Shown here one piece after another: positions 56,469 to 64,000 of a stretch of DNA of 64,000 nucleotides (the first letter of the stretch is position 1; each line of letters begins with the position of its first letter). Source of the DNA: Citromicrobium sp. JLT1363 (GTDB taxonomy: Bacteria > Pseudomonadota > Alphaproteobacteria > Sphingomonadales > Sphingomonadaceae). A program made the translations under genes and the position numbers. The notes beneath the pieces were generated by a model. It worked only from the letters and a program-made list of their open reading frames with translations, was not told the origin of the DNA and did no database searches. The stretch covers positions 62,001 through 126,000 of the forward strand of contig NZ_AEUE01000004.1 of assembly GCF_000186705.1 (NCBI RefSeq), given 5' to 3'.

Positions 56469-58089
56469 AAAGCGCCTCCTTGAAGGGGGCCATGCCGATC
56501 CGGCGATAGGTGTCGAGGAAGCGCTCTCCCTCGGTACGTTCGCGCAGGTAGACGTCGGCCGCGGTCTCCACCGCATCGACGATGCCATGCTCGTCGAAGC
56601 CGGGGCCGGTGATCTTGGCGAGGCTGGTGTCCTCCGCCTCCGATCCGCCCAGCAGAAGCTGGTAGTTCTCGGTGCCTTTCCGGTCCACGCCGAGGATGCC
56701 GATGTGCCCTGCATGGTGGTGCCCGCAGGCATTGATGCAGCCGGAAATCTTGAGCTTCAGCTCGCCCAGCGCGGCTTCCTTCCCCTTGGCCGCGAAACGC
56801 TCCGAAATGCGCTGCGCGATGGGGATCGAGCGGGCATTGGCGAGGCTGCAATAGTCGAGGCCGGGGCAGGCGATGATGTCGCCCATCAGGTCCGCATTGG
56901 GCGTACCCATGCCCGCCTCGTTCAGCGCCTGCCACAGCGCGTAGAGATCCGCCTTGCTGACATGCGGCAGGACGACGTTCTGCGTGTGCATGATGCGCAG
57001 CTCGTCGAACGAGTACTTCTCCGCCAGATCGGCCAGCACGCGCATCTGCGCATCGGTCGCATCGCCGGGAATTCCGCCGACGGGCTTCAGGCTGACGATG
57101 GCGGAGACATGGCCCGGCATCTTGTGCGCGTGGGTGTTGTGATCGAGCCAGACCGCGAAATCGGGGTCGGAGCGGTCAGGCTCCGCGTCTGCCGCGTCGA
57201 AGGCGGGATCGGGGAAGAAGCCCTTGATCCGCTCCAGCTCGGCCAGCGGCGGTTCGACGCCCTGATCCAGCAGGTGGGCGAACTCTTCCTCCACCTGGCG
57301 CGTATATTCCTCCGCGCCCAGCTCGTGGACGAGGATCTTGATCCGCGCCTTGTACTTGTTGTCGCGCCGACCGTAGCGGTTGTACACGCGAAGACAGGCT
57401 TCCGAATAGGTCACCAGCTGGTCGAGCGGCACGAAGTCGCGGATCAGCGGGGCGATCATCGGGGTGCGGCCCATGCCGCCGCCGACATAGAACTGCGCAC
57501 CCAGTTCGCCGTCTCTCTCGACGATACGGATGCCGATATCGTGCAGGCGCATTGCTGCACGGTCGTTCTCGCTCGCTATTACGCAAATCTTGAACTTGCG
57601 CGGCAGGTACGAAAATTCGGGGTGGAAGCTGGACCACTGGCGCAGCAGCTCCGCATAGGGGCGCGGGTCCGCCACCTCGTCCGCCGCGGCGCCCGCGAAA
57701 TGGTCCGAACTGATGTTGCGGATGCAGTTGCCGCTGGTCTGGATCGCATGCATCTCGACCTTCGCGAGATCGGCGAGGATGTCGCCCGCGTCCTCCAGCT
57801 TGATCCAGTTGTACTGGATGTTCTGCCGCGTGGTGAAGTGGCCGTAGCCGCGATCGTACTTCTCGGCGATGTCGGCCAGCACGCGCATCTGGCCGCCGTT
57901 CAGCGTGCCGTAGGGGATGGCGACGCGCAGCATGTAGGCGTGCAGCTGCAGGTAGAGCCCGTTCATCAGCCGCAGCGGCTTGAACTGGTCCTCGGTCAGC
58001 TTGCCTGCCAGTCGCCGCTCGCACTGGTCGCGAAATTCGGCGACGCGCGCATCGACCATCGCCTGGTCGTATTGGTCGTAGGCGTACAT
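56461..58089 (-). CDS. cysI: Sulfite reductase hemoprotein (nitrite/sulfite reductase)
   Basis: 542 residues. Siroheme and [4Fe-4S] protein reducing sulfite to sulfide. The four cluster/siroheme cysteines are C408, C414, C451 and C455 (CPGLDYC ... CINAC). The first half contains SGNCIRNISSDHFAG, the second GHHHAGHIGILG. A ferredoxin rather than the CysJ flavoprotein is expected as electron donor because no cysJ is present. Follows the DUF2849 gene by overlap. Confidence 0.94.
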   Translation of the reverse strand: MYAYDQYDQAMVDARVAEFRDQCERRLAGKLTEDQFKPLRLMNGLYLQLHAYMLRVAIPYGTLNGGQMRVLADIAEKYDRGYGHFTTRQNIQYNWIKLEDAGDILADLAKVEMHAIQTSGNCIRNISSDHFAGAAADEVADPRPYAELLRQWSSFHPEFSYLPRKFKICVIASENDRAAMRLHDIGIRIVERDGELGAQFYVGGGMGRTPMIAPLIRDFVPLDQLVTYSEACLRVYNRYGRRDNKYKARIKILVHELGAEEYTRQVEEEFAHLLDQGVEPPLAELERIKGFFPDPAFDAADAEPDRSDPDFAVWLDHNTHAHKMPGHVSAIVSLKPVGGIPGDATDAQMRVLADLAEKYSFDELRIMHTQNVVLPHVSKADLYALWQALNEAGMGTPNADLMGDIIACPGLDYCSLANARSIPIAQRISERFAAKGKEAALGELKLKISGCINACGHHHAGHIGILGVDRKGTENYQLLLGGSEAEDTSLAKITGPGFDEHGIVDAVETAADVYLRERTEGERFLDTYRRIGMAPFKEALYD

Positions 58090-58388
58090 CAGATTACCTT
58101 CTGTGCGGCGGTTGGATCGTCGGGCTTGAGCGTCAGGTCCACGCGGACCGTGGGGCCCAGCGCGCGCACGCGTTCCTTGATATGGGCGGGGCGTGGGGCA
58201 CCGTCGGGGCCGGCTTCGGCCTCTATCACGTAGGGCACATTGACGCGGCGCGCGGCTTCTTCGCGGGTGGCGATGGCTTCCGCTTCGTCGCCTGCGTCGG
58301 CTGCGTCCTCGATGTGGATCGACCAGTCATCGCCGGTCCACCAGGTAACCGCGCCGGTCTTCAGATCGTTGCCGGTAATAAGCTTCAT
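58089..58388 (-). CDS. DUF2849 protein
   Basis: 99 residues. The start KLITGNDLKTGAVTWWTGDDWS is typical of DUF2849, a short family found between cobA and cysI in alphaproteobacteria. No catalytic motif is visible; it may help assemble or feed siroheme to the reductase, which is inference. Its stop lies at the cysI start and its start overlaps the cobA stop. Confidence 0.88.
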   Translation of the reverse strand: MKLITGNDLKTGAVTWWTGDDWSIHIEDAADAGDEAEAIATREEAARRVNVPYVIEAEAGPDGAPRPAHIKERVRALGPTVRVDLTLKPDDPTAAQKVI

Positions 58389-59143
58389 TGCGCTGCCTCC
58401 ATGGCGGTCGCGGCGACATGCGCATCGATGCGCGCGGTGACCTCCCCAATCACGATCAGTGCCGGGGAAACGACGCCTTCGTGTTCCACAAGGTCCGGCA
58501 GGCCCGCGAGGAGCCCGCGAAGCACGCGCATTTCAGGGCGTGCGCCGTTCTCGATCACGGCCACGGGCATGTCGGGCGAAAGGCCGTCCGCCATCAGCTT
58601 GTCGGCGATCTGCCCGGCGGTCTTCACGCCCATGTAGATCACCAGGGTGCGGCCCTTGCCCGCAAGGCCTGCCCAGTCCTGATCCGACAGGCCCTTGCAC
58701 TGGCCCGCGACGAAACTGACGATGCTGGCCGCGTCGCGGTGGGTGAGTGCGATCTGCGCCGCCGCCGCTGCGCCATTGGCGGCGCTTATGCCGGGCACGA
58801 TTTCGACAGGCACACCCGCAGCACGAGCAGCTTCGGCTTCCTCGCCCCCGCGCCCAAAGATCAGCGGATCGCCCCCTTTCAGACGGATCACATCACGCCC
58901 GGCAAGCGCCTCGCGCACCAGCAGCGCGCAGATATCTTCCTGCGGCAGCGTGTGCTTGGAACGGCGCTTGGCGACGGAGATCAGCGTTGCGTCCGCGCTT
59001 GCCAGATCGAGGATGGCGGGATCGACCAGACCGTCGTGGACGATCAGTTGCGCCCCCTCGATCAGCCGCGCGGCGCGCAGCGTCAGCAGGTCTGGATCGC
59101 CGGGGCCTGCGCCCACGAGGTAGATGGTGCCGGTATTTGCCAT
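58385..59143 (-). CDS. cobA: Uroporphyrinogen-III C-methyltransferase
   Basis: 252 residues. SUMT that makes precorrin-2 for siroheme with SAM. Motifs: VGAGPGDPDLLTLRAARLI, GGDPLIFGRGGEEAEA, PGISAANGAAA and THRDAASIVSFV. Single-domain form without the CysG dehydrogenase/chelatase half, so the later siroheme steps are encoded elsewhere. First gene of the operon cobA-DUF2849-cysI-DUF934-cysH. Confidence 0.95.
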   Translation of the reverse strand: MANTGTIYLVGAGPGDPDLLTLRAARLIEGAQLIVHDGLVDPAILDLASADATLISVAKRRSKHTLPQEDICALLVREALAGRDVIRLKGGDPLIFGRGGEEAEAARAAGVPVEIVPGISAANGAAAAAQIALTHRDAASIVSFVAGQCKGLSDQDWAGLAGKGRTLVIYMGVKTAGQIADKLMADGLSPDMPVAVIENGARPEMRVLRGLLAGLPDLVEHEGVVSPALIVIGEVTARIDAHVAATAMEAAQ

Positions 59144-59256
59144 GGGCGATTACATGGCGCGGGTGCGTGACGGGCGCGAACGAGAATGGGTTCGCGTGCG
59201 CCTAGCTATTCTTTAGCGGGCATCAGGCCGCGCTTCGGCGAAGCTTCCCGCCACCG

Positions 59257-60138
59257 CTAGTTGGTGAAATCGAAGGCCATCACGCCCGCCGATGAATCCT
59301 CGCAAGGCTCCATCACGACCGAGTAGGGGGCGGCGCCGTCTTCTTCTTCGGTCTCGGGGATCGTCGAACACAGTCCGCCGGGCGCCCTGATGGCGCCGGA
59401 GCGCCCGGCTCCGCCCGCGTGGACGAAGCGCGCAGGCCCGGCGCCGCACGTGTTCACGATGAGGATCGGCGGCTTCTGCATGCCCGGAGCTTCCAGATCG
59501 AGGCACAGGTCGGGCCGGTCGGCGATGGTCAGGGTGCCATCTTCGCCGAGCTCGAAAATGCGGTCCCGTTTGTTCTTGCATGGCCTCAGCACGATGGGCG
59601 CGCCCGCCTCCAGCGGGCCGTCCGCCCCCAGGCATTGCTGCCAGTAGAACGGCGCATCGGGACGCAGCCATCCGGCAGTCGGCCATGCGGCGCGGGCCTG
59701 CTTCTCGGCCTCGGGCGAGAGCGCGCGGGCGCAGACCCGGGCTCTCTTGCCAACCCAGCAGGCGCCATCCTGGGTCAGATCGCCCAGCGGCGTCTGCGCA
59801 TGAGTCGCGTTGGGCGTGCCATTCCAGGTGCCCCAGGCCGACCCGTCCCCGAAGATGGAGACCTGCGCGAAATACTCCACGCTGCTGATCTGGAATTCAC
59901 CCTCCTCGCCATGGGGAGAGAACTCGCAGATTTCGTCGATATAGGTGGTGCCCTCGACCGTCAGCTCGCAGTCGACCAGACGTTTCTGGGGGACCCCCTC
60001 GCTATCGTCCGCAGCGGGGTCGGGACCAGCTGCCTGTTGCGGCGCGGCCGGTTCCGTGGGCCCGGCATTGCCGCTATCGGAACAGGCAAGCAGCGCCGCC
60101 GTGCCCGCCGCCAGGATCAATAAAAAGCGCATTCGCAT
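59257..60138 (-). CDS. Lipoprotein with ricin-type lectin-like region
   Basis: 293 residues. The signal peptide MRMRFLLILAAGTAALLACSD ends in a lipobox with C19. After a Pro/Ala linker, two cysteine-containing blocks are seen (for example SVEYFAQVSIFGDGSAWGTWNGTPNA and GACWVGKRARVCARAL). The C-terminal half has DRPDLCLDLEAPGMQKPPILIVNTC, resembling one repeat of a ricin B-type carbohydrate-binding domain. Probably an outer-membrane lipoprotein that binds a glycan; no family assigned. ATG 60132 (M3) is an alternative start. Confidence 0.7.
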   Translation of the reverse strand: MRMRFLLILAAGTAALLACSDSGNAGPTEPAAPQQAAGPDPAADDSEGVPQKRLVDCELTVEGTTYIDEICEFSPHGEEGEFQISSVEYFAQVSIFGDGSAWGTWNGTPNATHAQTPLGDLTQDGACWVGKRARVCARALSPEAEKQARAAWPTAGWLRPDAPFYWQQCLGADGPLEAGAPIVLRPCKNKRDRIFELGEDGTLTIADRPDLCLDLEAPGMQKPPILIVNTCGAGPARFVHAGGAGRSGAIRAPGGLCSTIPETEEEDGAAPYSVVMEPCEDSSAGVMAFDFTN

Positions 60139-60197
60139 CGGCCTGCCCCCCTACGCATCGACCGTGCATGTATTGTCCTCCGGGCCGAGGGCCGCAA

Positions 60198-60213
60198 CTA
60201 GCAGCTCTGCTAG
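60198..60213. promoter_or_regulatory. Small perfect inverted repeat between lipoprotein and channel genes
   Basis: CTAGCAG-CT-CTGCTAG, seven-base arms with a two-base centre, lies between the mechanosensitive channel stop and the lipoprotein start (both minus strand). It may be an operator for the lipoprotein gene. Confidence 0.3.
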
Positions 60214-60225
60214 GGGCGGGGCTGG

Positions 60226-61395
60226 CTAGTCGCTCTCCGCCACGTCGCTTCGCGGGTCGCGCCGCTGTTCCAGCGCGGCGATCAGCTGGTCGAGCCCCTT
60301 GTTGCTGCGCAGGTTGATGTCGCGCTGCGGGAAGGGGATCTCGACCTCGTGTTCCTTGAACAGGTGCCACAGCTTCTTCAGCACCGCGCTTTTCACGTTG
60401 CCGATCCCCGCTTCGGGATCGGTGATCCAGACGTGGATGATGAAATCGACGCTGCTCTCGCCGTAGCCGTCCAGCCATACGGTGGGCGGTGGCGATTTGA
60501 GCACCCTGTCGCACGACAGCGCGGCCTCCAGCATCAGCTCTTCCGCGCGGTCGATGTCGGCGTTGTAGCTGACGCCCACGGGCACCTGCATGCGCACGTT
60601 GCGGCTGGAATAGGACCAGTTTTCCACCTGATTGATCATCAGGTTCTCGTTCGGGATCAGGTATTCCTTCTGGTCGCGCGTGGTGATCGACACCGCGCGG
60701 ATGCCGATCTTGCGGATCTGCCCGAAGGTGGAAACGCCCGCCTGATCGGCAATCGCGATCACGTCGCCCGGCTTGATCGACTTGTCCATCAGCAGGATGA
60801 TCCCGGCGATCAGGTTGCCGAAGGTCTTCTGCAGGCCGAAACCGATGGCGAGGCCGAACGCGCCGGAGAACACCGCCAGCGCGGTCAGGTCGATCCCCAG
60901 CAGGTCGATCCCGATGAAGAAGGCCATGCCCCACACGACGATGGTGACGATCTTCTCCGCCAGCAGGCGGCGCGTCTGGTCGAGACGCGTGACGCGGGCC
61001 AGGCCGATGTGCGCCAGCTTGCTGCCGAAGAAGGCGAAGGCGAAAACGCCTGCCACGACGGCAAGGAACACGATGCCGTCCCATACCGAAATGTGCATCG
61101 AGCCGACATTGATCGCCATCGAGTCCATCGACTGGATGACGTCGCCGATGGTCTGGCTCTGCTCTCCCACCGCCTGGGCCAGCTCGTCCGCCGCCTTGAC
61201 GGAATCGGTCGGTTCGGCGGTTGGTGCCGGCGTGGCGACTGCGCCGCTGCCATCCCCTTCGCCCGGCACCGGTTGCAGGATTACCTGCTCTCCCGCCTGC
61301 AGCGCCTCTCCGCTCGCCTCGGGGGACGGCGTCTCCTCGCCTTGCGGGTTGAGGACTGCGTCAGTGGCGGCATTGGGACTGATCGAGCTGGACAT
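60226..61395 (-). CDS. Mechanosensitive ion channel MscS family
   Basis: 389 residues. A disordered acidic N-terminus (~85 residues), then helices from ~105 (GIVFLAVVAGVFAFAFFGSKLAHIG, IVVWGMAFFIGIDLLGIDLTALAVFSGAFGLAIGFGLQKTFGNLIAGIILLMDKSIKPGD in the pore and beta domain start). IGFGLQ and NLIAGI are the pore-helix hallmarks. C-terminal domain VSTFGQIRKIGIRAVSITTRDQKEYLIPNENLM. Opens under membrane tension to release solutes. Its start overlaps the beta-lyase stop (TAATG). Confidence 0.92.
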   Translation of the reverse strand: MSSSISPNAATDAVLNPQGEETPSPEASGEALQAGEQVILQPVPGEGDGSGAVATPAPTAEPTDSVKAADELAQAVGEQSQTIGDVIQSMDSMAINVGSMHISVWDGIVFLAVVAGVFAFAFFGSKLAHIGLARVTRLDQTRRLLAEKIVTIVVWGMAFFIGIDLLGIDLTALAVFSGAFGLAIGFGLQKTFGNLIAGIILLMDKSIKPGDVIAIADQAGVSTFGQIRKIGIRAVSITTRDQKEYLIPNENLMINQVENWSYSSRNVRMQVPVGVSYNADIDRAEELMLEAALSCDRVLKSPPPTVWLDGYGESSVDFIIHVWITDPEAGIGNVKSAVLKKLWHLFKEHEVEIPFPQRDINLRSNKGLDQLIAALEQRRDPRSDVAESD

Positions 61396-62648
61396 TACCT
61401 ATGCTTGATTGCGGAGAAGGCGCGGTCAAGGTCGGCGATCAGGTCTTCCGCATTTTCGAGCCCGATGGCGAGGCGGATGCCCAGCCGGTCCTCCTCGCGC
61501 CAGCCTGCCTTCGGCCATGCGCTCGCGCTGCGGATGCGCGCGGCATCGAAGGGCAGGGCAAGGCTTTCGAACCCGCCCCAGCTATAGCCGATGCCGAACA
61601 GCTCCAGCGTGTCGACAAAGGCGCTGCGCTGCGTATCGGTGTGGCCGGCGAGAACGAAGCTGAACAGGCCGCAGCCCCCGGTGAAGTCGCGCGCCCAGTA
61701 TTCGTGGCCGGGCGATCCTTCGAGCATGGGGCACAGCACATGCGCGACCTCGGGCCGGGATTGCAGCCACGTTGCGATTGTCAGCGCACTGGCGGTGGTC
61801 TGCCCGAGGCGCAGCGGCATGGTCCGCAGGCCGCGGGATACCAGCGCGGCGTCGTCCGGTGAGACGCACTGGCCCAGGCTCTGCGCAGTGTGGCGCAGCC
61901 TGGCGTAGTATTTCCTGCCCGCGCTTGCCGCACCCATCATGACGTCCGAATGGCCGCCGGCATGCTTGGTCAGCGCGGTGATCGTGATGTCGCAGCCATG
62001 CTCCAGCGCCGGGAAGCCGACGCCCGTGGCCCAGGTATTGTCGACCAGCACGCTCGCGCCCTTGTCCTGCGCGATGGCGGCGAGACGCGGGATGTCGGGC
62101 ACCTCCATCGTCAAACTGCCGGGCGTTTCGAGCATGACGGCCGCGGTCCGATCATCGAAGGCGGCTGCGTAGGCGTCGTGATCGGAGGGATCGAAGAAAC
62201 GCGCTTCGACGCCCCAGCGCTTCAGCAGACCGGAGGCGATGGAGCGGGTGGGCTCGTAGACATTGTCCTGCACCAGCAGCACGTCGCCCGGTTCCAGCAC
62301 GCTCATCATTGCACCCGCCAGCGCGGCGGTGCCGCTGGGATAGAGCATCGTGCCATCGGCACCCGGCTCCAGCTCGGTCAGCGCCTCGGCCAGCGCCCAC
62401 TGGGTGGGCGAACCGCGGCGTCCGTAGTGGAAGCGCCCATCCTCGTTATACTTGAGGCATTCCACCCGCTCGGCCTCGCTCTCGTAGAGATGCGTGCTGC
62501 CGCGCCAGATCGGCGGATTGACGACCCTGCCGGTCCATTCCTCGCGGCGACCGGCGAGCACGGCACGCGTGCGGGTTCCGATCGGCTTGTCGGTCTTGCT
62601 CAGCGTGGGTCTCCAGTTTCCTTGGGTGTATCGGGGTCGGCGCCCCAT
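61395..62648 (-). CDS. metC: Cystathionine beta-lyase
   Basis: 417 residues, Cys/Met metabolism PLP family. The PLP lysine is K228 in ITALTKHAGGHSDVM; the cofactor tyrosine/arginine region YGRRGSPTQWALAEAL and SGTAAL are present. Assigned as MetC-type (cystathionine to homocysteine) by the TKHAGGHSDVMMG loop; a related gamma-lyase cannot be fully excluded. The start ATG 62648 lies inside the sulfurtransferase gene (49-base overlap); a CTG at 62603 overlapping that stop is an alternative start. Confidence 0.88.
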   Translation of the reverse strand: MGRRPRYTQGNWRPTLSKTDKPIGTRTRAVLAGRREEWTGRVVNPPIWRGSTHLYESEAERVECLKYNEDGRFHYGRRGSPTQWALAEALTELEPGADGTMLYPSGTAALAGAMMSVLEPGDVLLVQDNVYEPTRSIASGLLKRWGVEARFFDPSDHDAYAAAFDDRTAAVMLETPGSLTMEVPDIPRLAAIAQDKGASVLVDNTWATGVGFPALEHGCDITITALTKHAGGHSDVMMGAASAGRKYYARLRHTAQSLGQCVSPDDAALVSRGLRTMPLRLGQTTASALTIATWLQSRPEVAHVLCPMLEGSPGHEYWARDFTGGCGLFSFVLAGHTDTQRSAFVDTLELFGIGYSWGGFESLALPFDAARIRSASAWPKAGWREEDRLGIRLAIGLENAEDLIADLDRAFSAIKHR

Positions 62649-63448
62649 TCGGACCAGCTGCCGTCGTACAGCGCCGTGCGCGGTGCGCCCACCAGCCGCA
62701 GGCCGAACAGCAGCACGGACGCGGTGATGCCGCTGCCGCAGGTGGTGACGACGGGCTGTTCAATATCGATTTGGGCCTGTGCGAAGAGGGCGCGAAGGGC
62801 GTCCGTATCGCGGAAGGTGCCATCCTCGCGCAGCAGGTCGCGGAAGAACAGGTGGCGTGCGGCGGGGATGTGCCCGCCCGGCAGATCGTGCACGCTGTCT
62901 TCTTCCGAACCGGTGAAGCGCGCCGCGTCGCGCGCATCGACGACCTGTTCGGCGCCGCTTTGCACATTGGCGAGCATCGCCGCCTTGTCGCGGATGTCGG
63001 TCAGGCGGATCGCGGTAGGGGGACGGTCCGCCGGGGAGGGCGAGGGCATTCCGCTATCGAGCGGGCGATCCTGCTCTTTCCACTTCGCCAGACCACCATC
63101 GAGCACGGCGACGTTCGCGATCCCTGCCAGATCGAGCAGCACCCAGGCCCGCGCCGCACTGCGCAGCATGGAATCGTCGTACAGCACGATCCGCGTCTGC
63201 GGCCCGATCCCGCGATCGCCCAGCCAGCGGGCGATCCGCGCCCCGTCGGGCACTTTGCCCGGCATTGCCGAAGCGGGATCGTGCAGCCCGGCAAGGTCCA
63301 TGAAATGCGCGCCGGGAATATGCCCGTCCTCGAACTCCGCGCGCGCATCGCGCTGGGCCGCGGGCAGGTGGAGCGATGCGTCGAGCACCGCCAGATCGGG
63401 CGCATCCAGCTCTGCGACGAGCCAGTCGGTCGAAACGAGCATATCCAT
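62600..63448 (-). CDS. sseA: Sulfurtransferase, 3-mercaptopyruvate type
   Basis: 282 residues, two rhodanese domains. The catalytic cysteine is C237 in TTCGSGITAS, the CGSGITA loop of 3-mercaptopyruvate sulfurtransferases (rhodanese itself has CRxG). The N-terminal inactive domain has YDDSMLRSAARAWVLL. Transfers sulfur from mercaptopyruvate to thiophilic acceptors. It overlaps the metC gene downstream, in keeping with joint sulfur amino acid metabolism. Confidence 0.92.
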   Translation of the reverse strand: MDMLVSTDWLVAELDAPDLAVLDASLHLPAAQRDARAEFEDGHIPGAHFMDLAGLHDPASAMPGKVPDGARIARWLGDRGIGPQTRIVLYDDSMLRSAARAWVLLDLAGIANVAVLDGGLAKWKEQDRPLDSGMPSPSPADRPPTAIRLTDIRDKAAMLANVQSGAEQVVDARDAARFTGSEEDSVHDLPGGHIPAARHLFFRDLLREDGTFRDTDALRALFAQAQIDIEQPVVTTCGSGITASVLLFGLRLVGAPRTALYDGSWSEWGADPDTPKETGDPR

Positions 63449-63502
63449 CGACCGCCCGCCTAGCCGCGATGACAGCGGCTTGTCGAGCCGAGCGGGCGCA
63501 AT

Positions 63503-64000
63503 CTAGGCGAGCGCGCGGGTGGAGAGCTGGGCGTAGTTGCGCGGGCCTTCGTCGAGCCGGAATGGCGTGGGCCGTGCACCCTTGCCGCTCTCCCTCGTGC
63601 CGATGACGTAGGTATAGGCGCGCGGCTCAAGCTCGGCAGCGCGCACCGCGAGGCGCAGCAGCGGCACGAAGACCGGCACGTTGCCCTGATGCAGCGCGCG
63701 AACCTCCTGCAGCGGGATCCGCAACTGCCCCTGCATCGTGGTGCGCTGGCCGGCCTTCAGCCGCGCATGTTCGTGCAGTTCGGGGAATTCCTGCCGCGTA
63801 TCGGCAAGCTGCTGGTCCGCCGGAATGCGGCCATGCGCGGTTGTCACATCGCCGTGGACGCGGATCTGCGTGATCGGCCTGGGGCCGCGATTGGTCAGGG
63901 TCACCCGGTACGAGATCGTGGCGTTCATGACGCTGCGATTGAGCGTGACCGCAAACGCCTCCACCTCCAGCGAGCCCGGTCCCGGCGCGCGCGCAGGCGC
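63503..64000 (-). CDS. Hypothetical protein, partial (N-terminus beyond window)
   Basis: The visible C-terminal 165 residues stay open to the right edge. The region from about 63964 downward reads VEAFAVTLNRSVMNATISYRVTLTNRGPRPITQIRVHGDVTTAHG, a beta-sandwich-like segment typical of periplasmic or surface proteins, then LRLAVRAAELEPRAYTYVIGTRESGKG and ARPTPFRLDEGPRNYAQLS. Upstream residues are Pro/Ala-rich (APARAPGPGS). Likely a membrane-anchored protein whose N-terminal part is missing. No family recognised. Confidence 0.7.
   Translation of the reverse strand, partial: APARAPGPGSLEVEAFAVTLNRSVMNATISYRVTLTNRGPRPITQIRVHGDVTTAHGRIPADQQLADTRQEFPELHEHARLKAGQRTTMQGQLRIPLQEVRALHQGNVPVFVPLLRLAVRAAELEPRAYTYVIGTRESGKGARPTPFRLDEGPRNYAQLSTRALA

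Overview
The window is a GC-rich stretch of bacterial chromosome with no mobile elements, no CRISPR array and no rRNA. It most resembles an alphaproteobacterium of the Sphingomonadales, probably Erythrobacteraceae. This assignment is an inference from several features: the alphaproteobacterial dcw gene order with an FtsZ that has a very long acidic C-terminal linker; a glnB-glnA pair; a bpt-tamA-tamB block; a siroheme/sulfite reductase cluster that carries DUF2849 and DUF934 proteins; and small secreted proteins of a type common in sphingomonads. Species cannot be named from sequence reading alone.

Layout. 1-29 kb is a mixed housekeeping region. It holds two related small secreted proteins, an exported amidohydrolase, threonine ammonia-lyase, the Bpt aminoacyl-transferase, the TamA/TamB outer-membrane assembly pair, a glycosyltransferase, and a small island made of a HELSH metalloprotease-like protein, an XRE regulator and a six-helix membrane protein, with three evenly spaced palindromes in front of the regulator. 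Next come glutamine synthetase with PII, argC, an orphan SH3 protein, a leucyl aminopeptidase, a lipoprotein, methionine aminopeptidase, ccmAB, PCD, an SDR, an S9 peptidase, a DNA glycosylase, a ferredoxin and cysteine synthase.

29.2-48.5 kb is the complete division and cell-wall (dcw) cluster: mraZ, rsmH, ftsL, ftsI, murE, murF, mraY, murD, ftsW, murG, murC, murB, a DUF4262 gene, ddl, ftsQ, ftsA, ftsZ. Almost every junction from mraZ to ftsA is an overlap of one to a few bases, so the genes are likely translationally coupled. Only murF-mraY (24 bp) and ftsA-ftsZ (134 bp) are separated. The ftsZ gap carries a perfect hairpin just before the ribosome binding site. A lower-GC DUF4262 gene sits seamlessly inside this otherwise ordinary operon.

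48.5-55.3 kb holds a TPR-SPOR protein, a YbjN protein, a Bax-inhibitor-1-like membrane protein, a lipoprotein with a 14-proline run, tRNA-Ala(CGC), the GTPase Obg and an NAD-dependent epimerase. 55.3-59.1 kb is a minus-strand sulfur assimilation operon (cobA, DUF2849, cysI, DUF934, cysH). 59.2-64 kb holds a lectin-like lipoprotein, an MscS channel, a cystathionine beta-lyase, a sulfurtransferase and a gene cut by the window edge.

The genes most likely to repay attention are the peptidase/XRE/membrane island with its triple operator, the DUF4262 insertion in the dcw operon, the ftsZ leader hairpin, the acidic N-terminal extension of TamA and the orphan SH3 protein next to argC.
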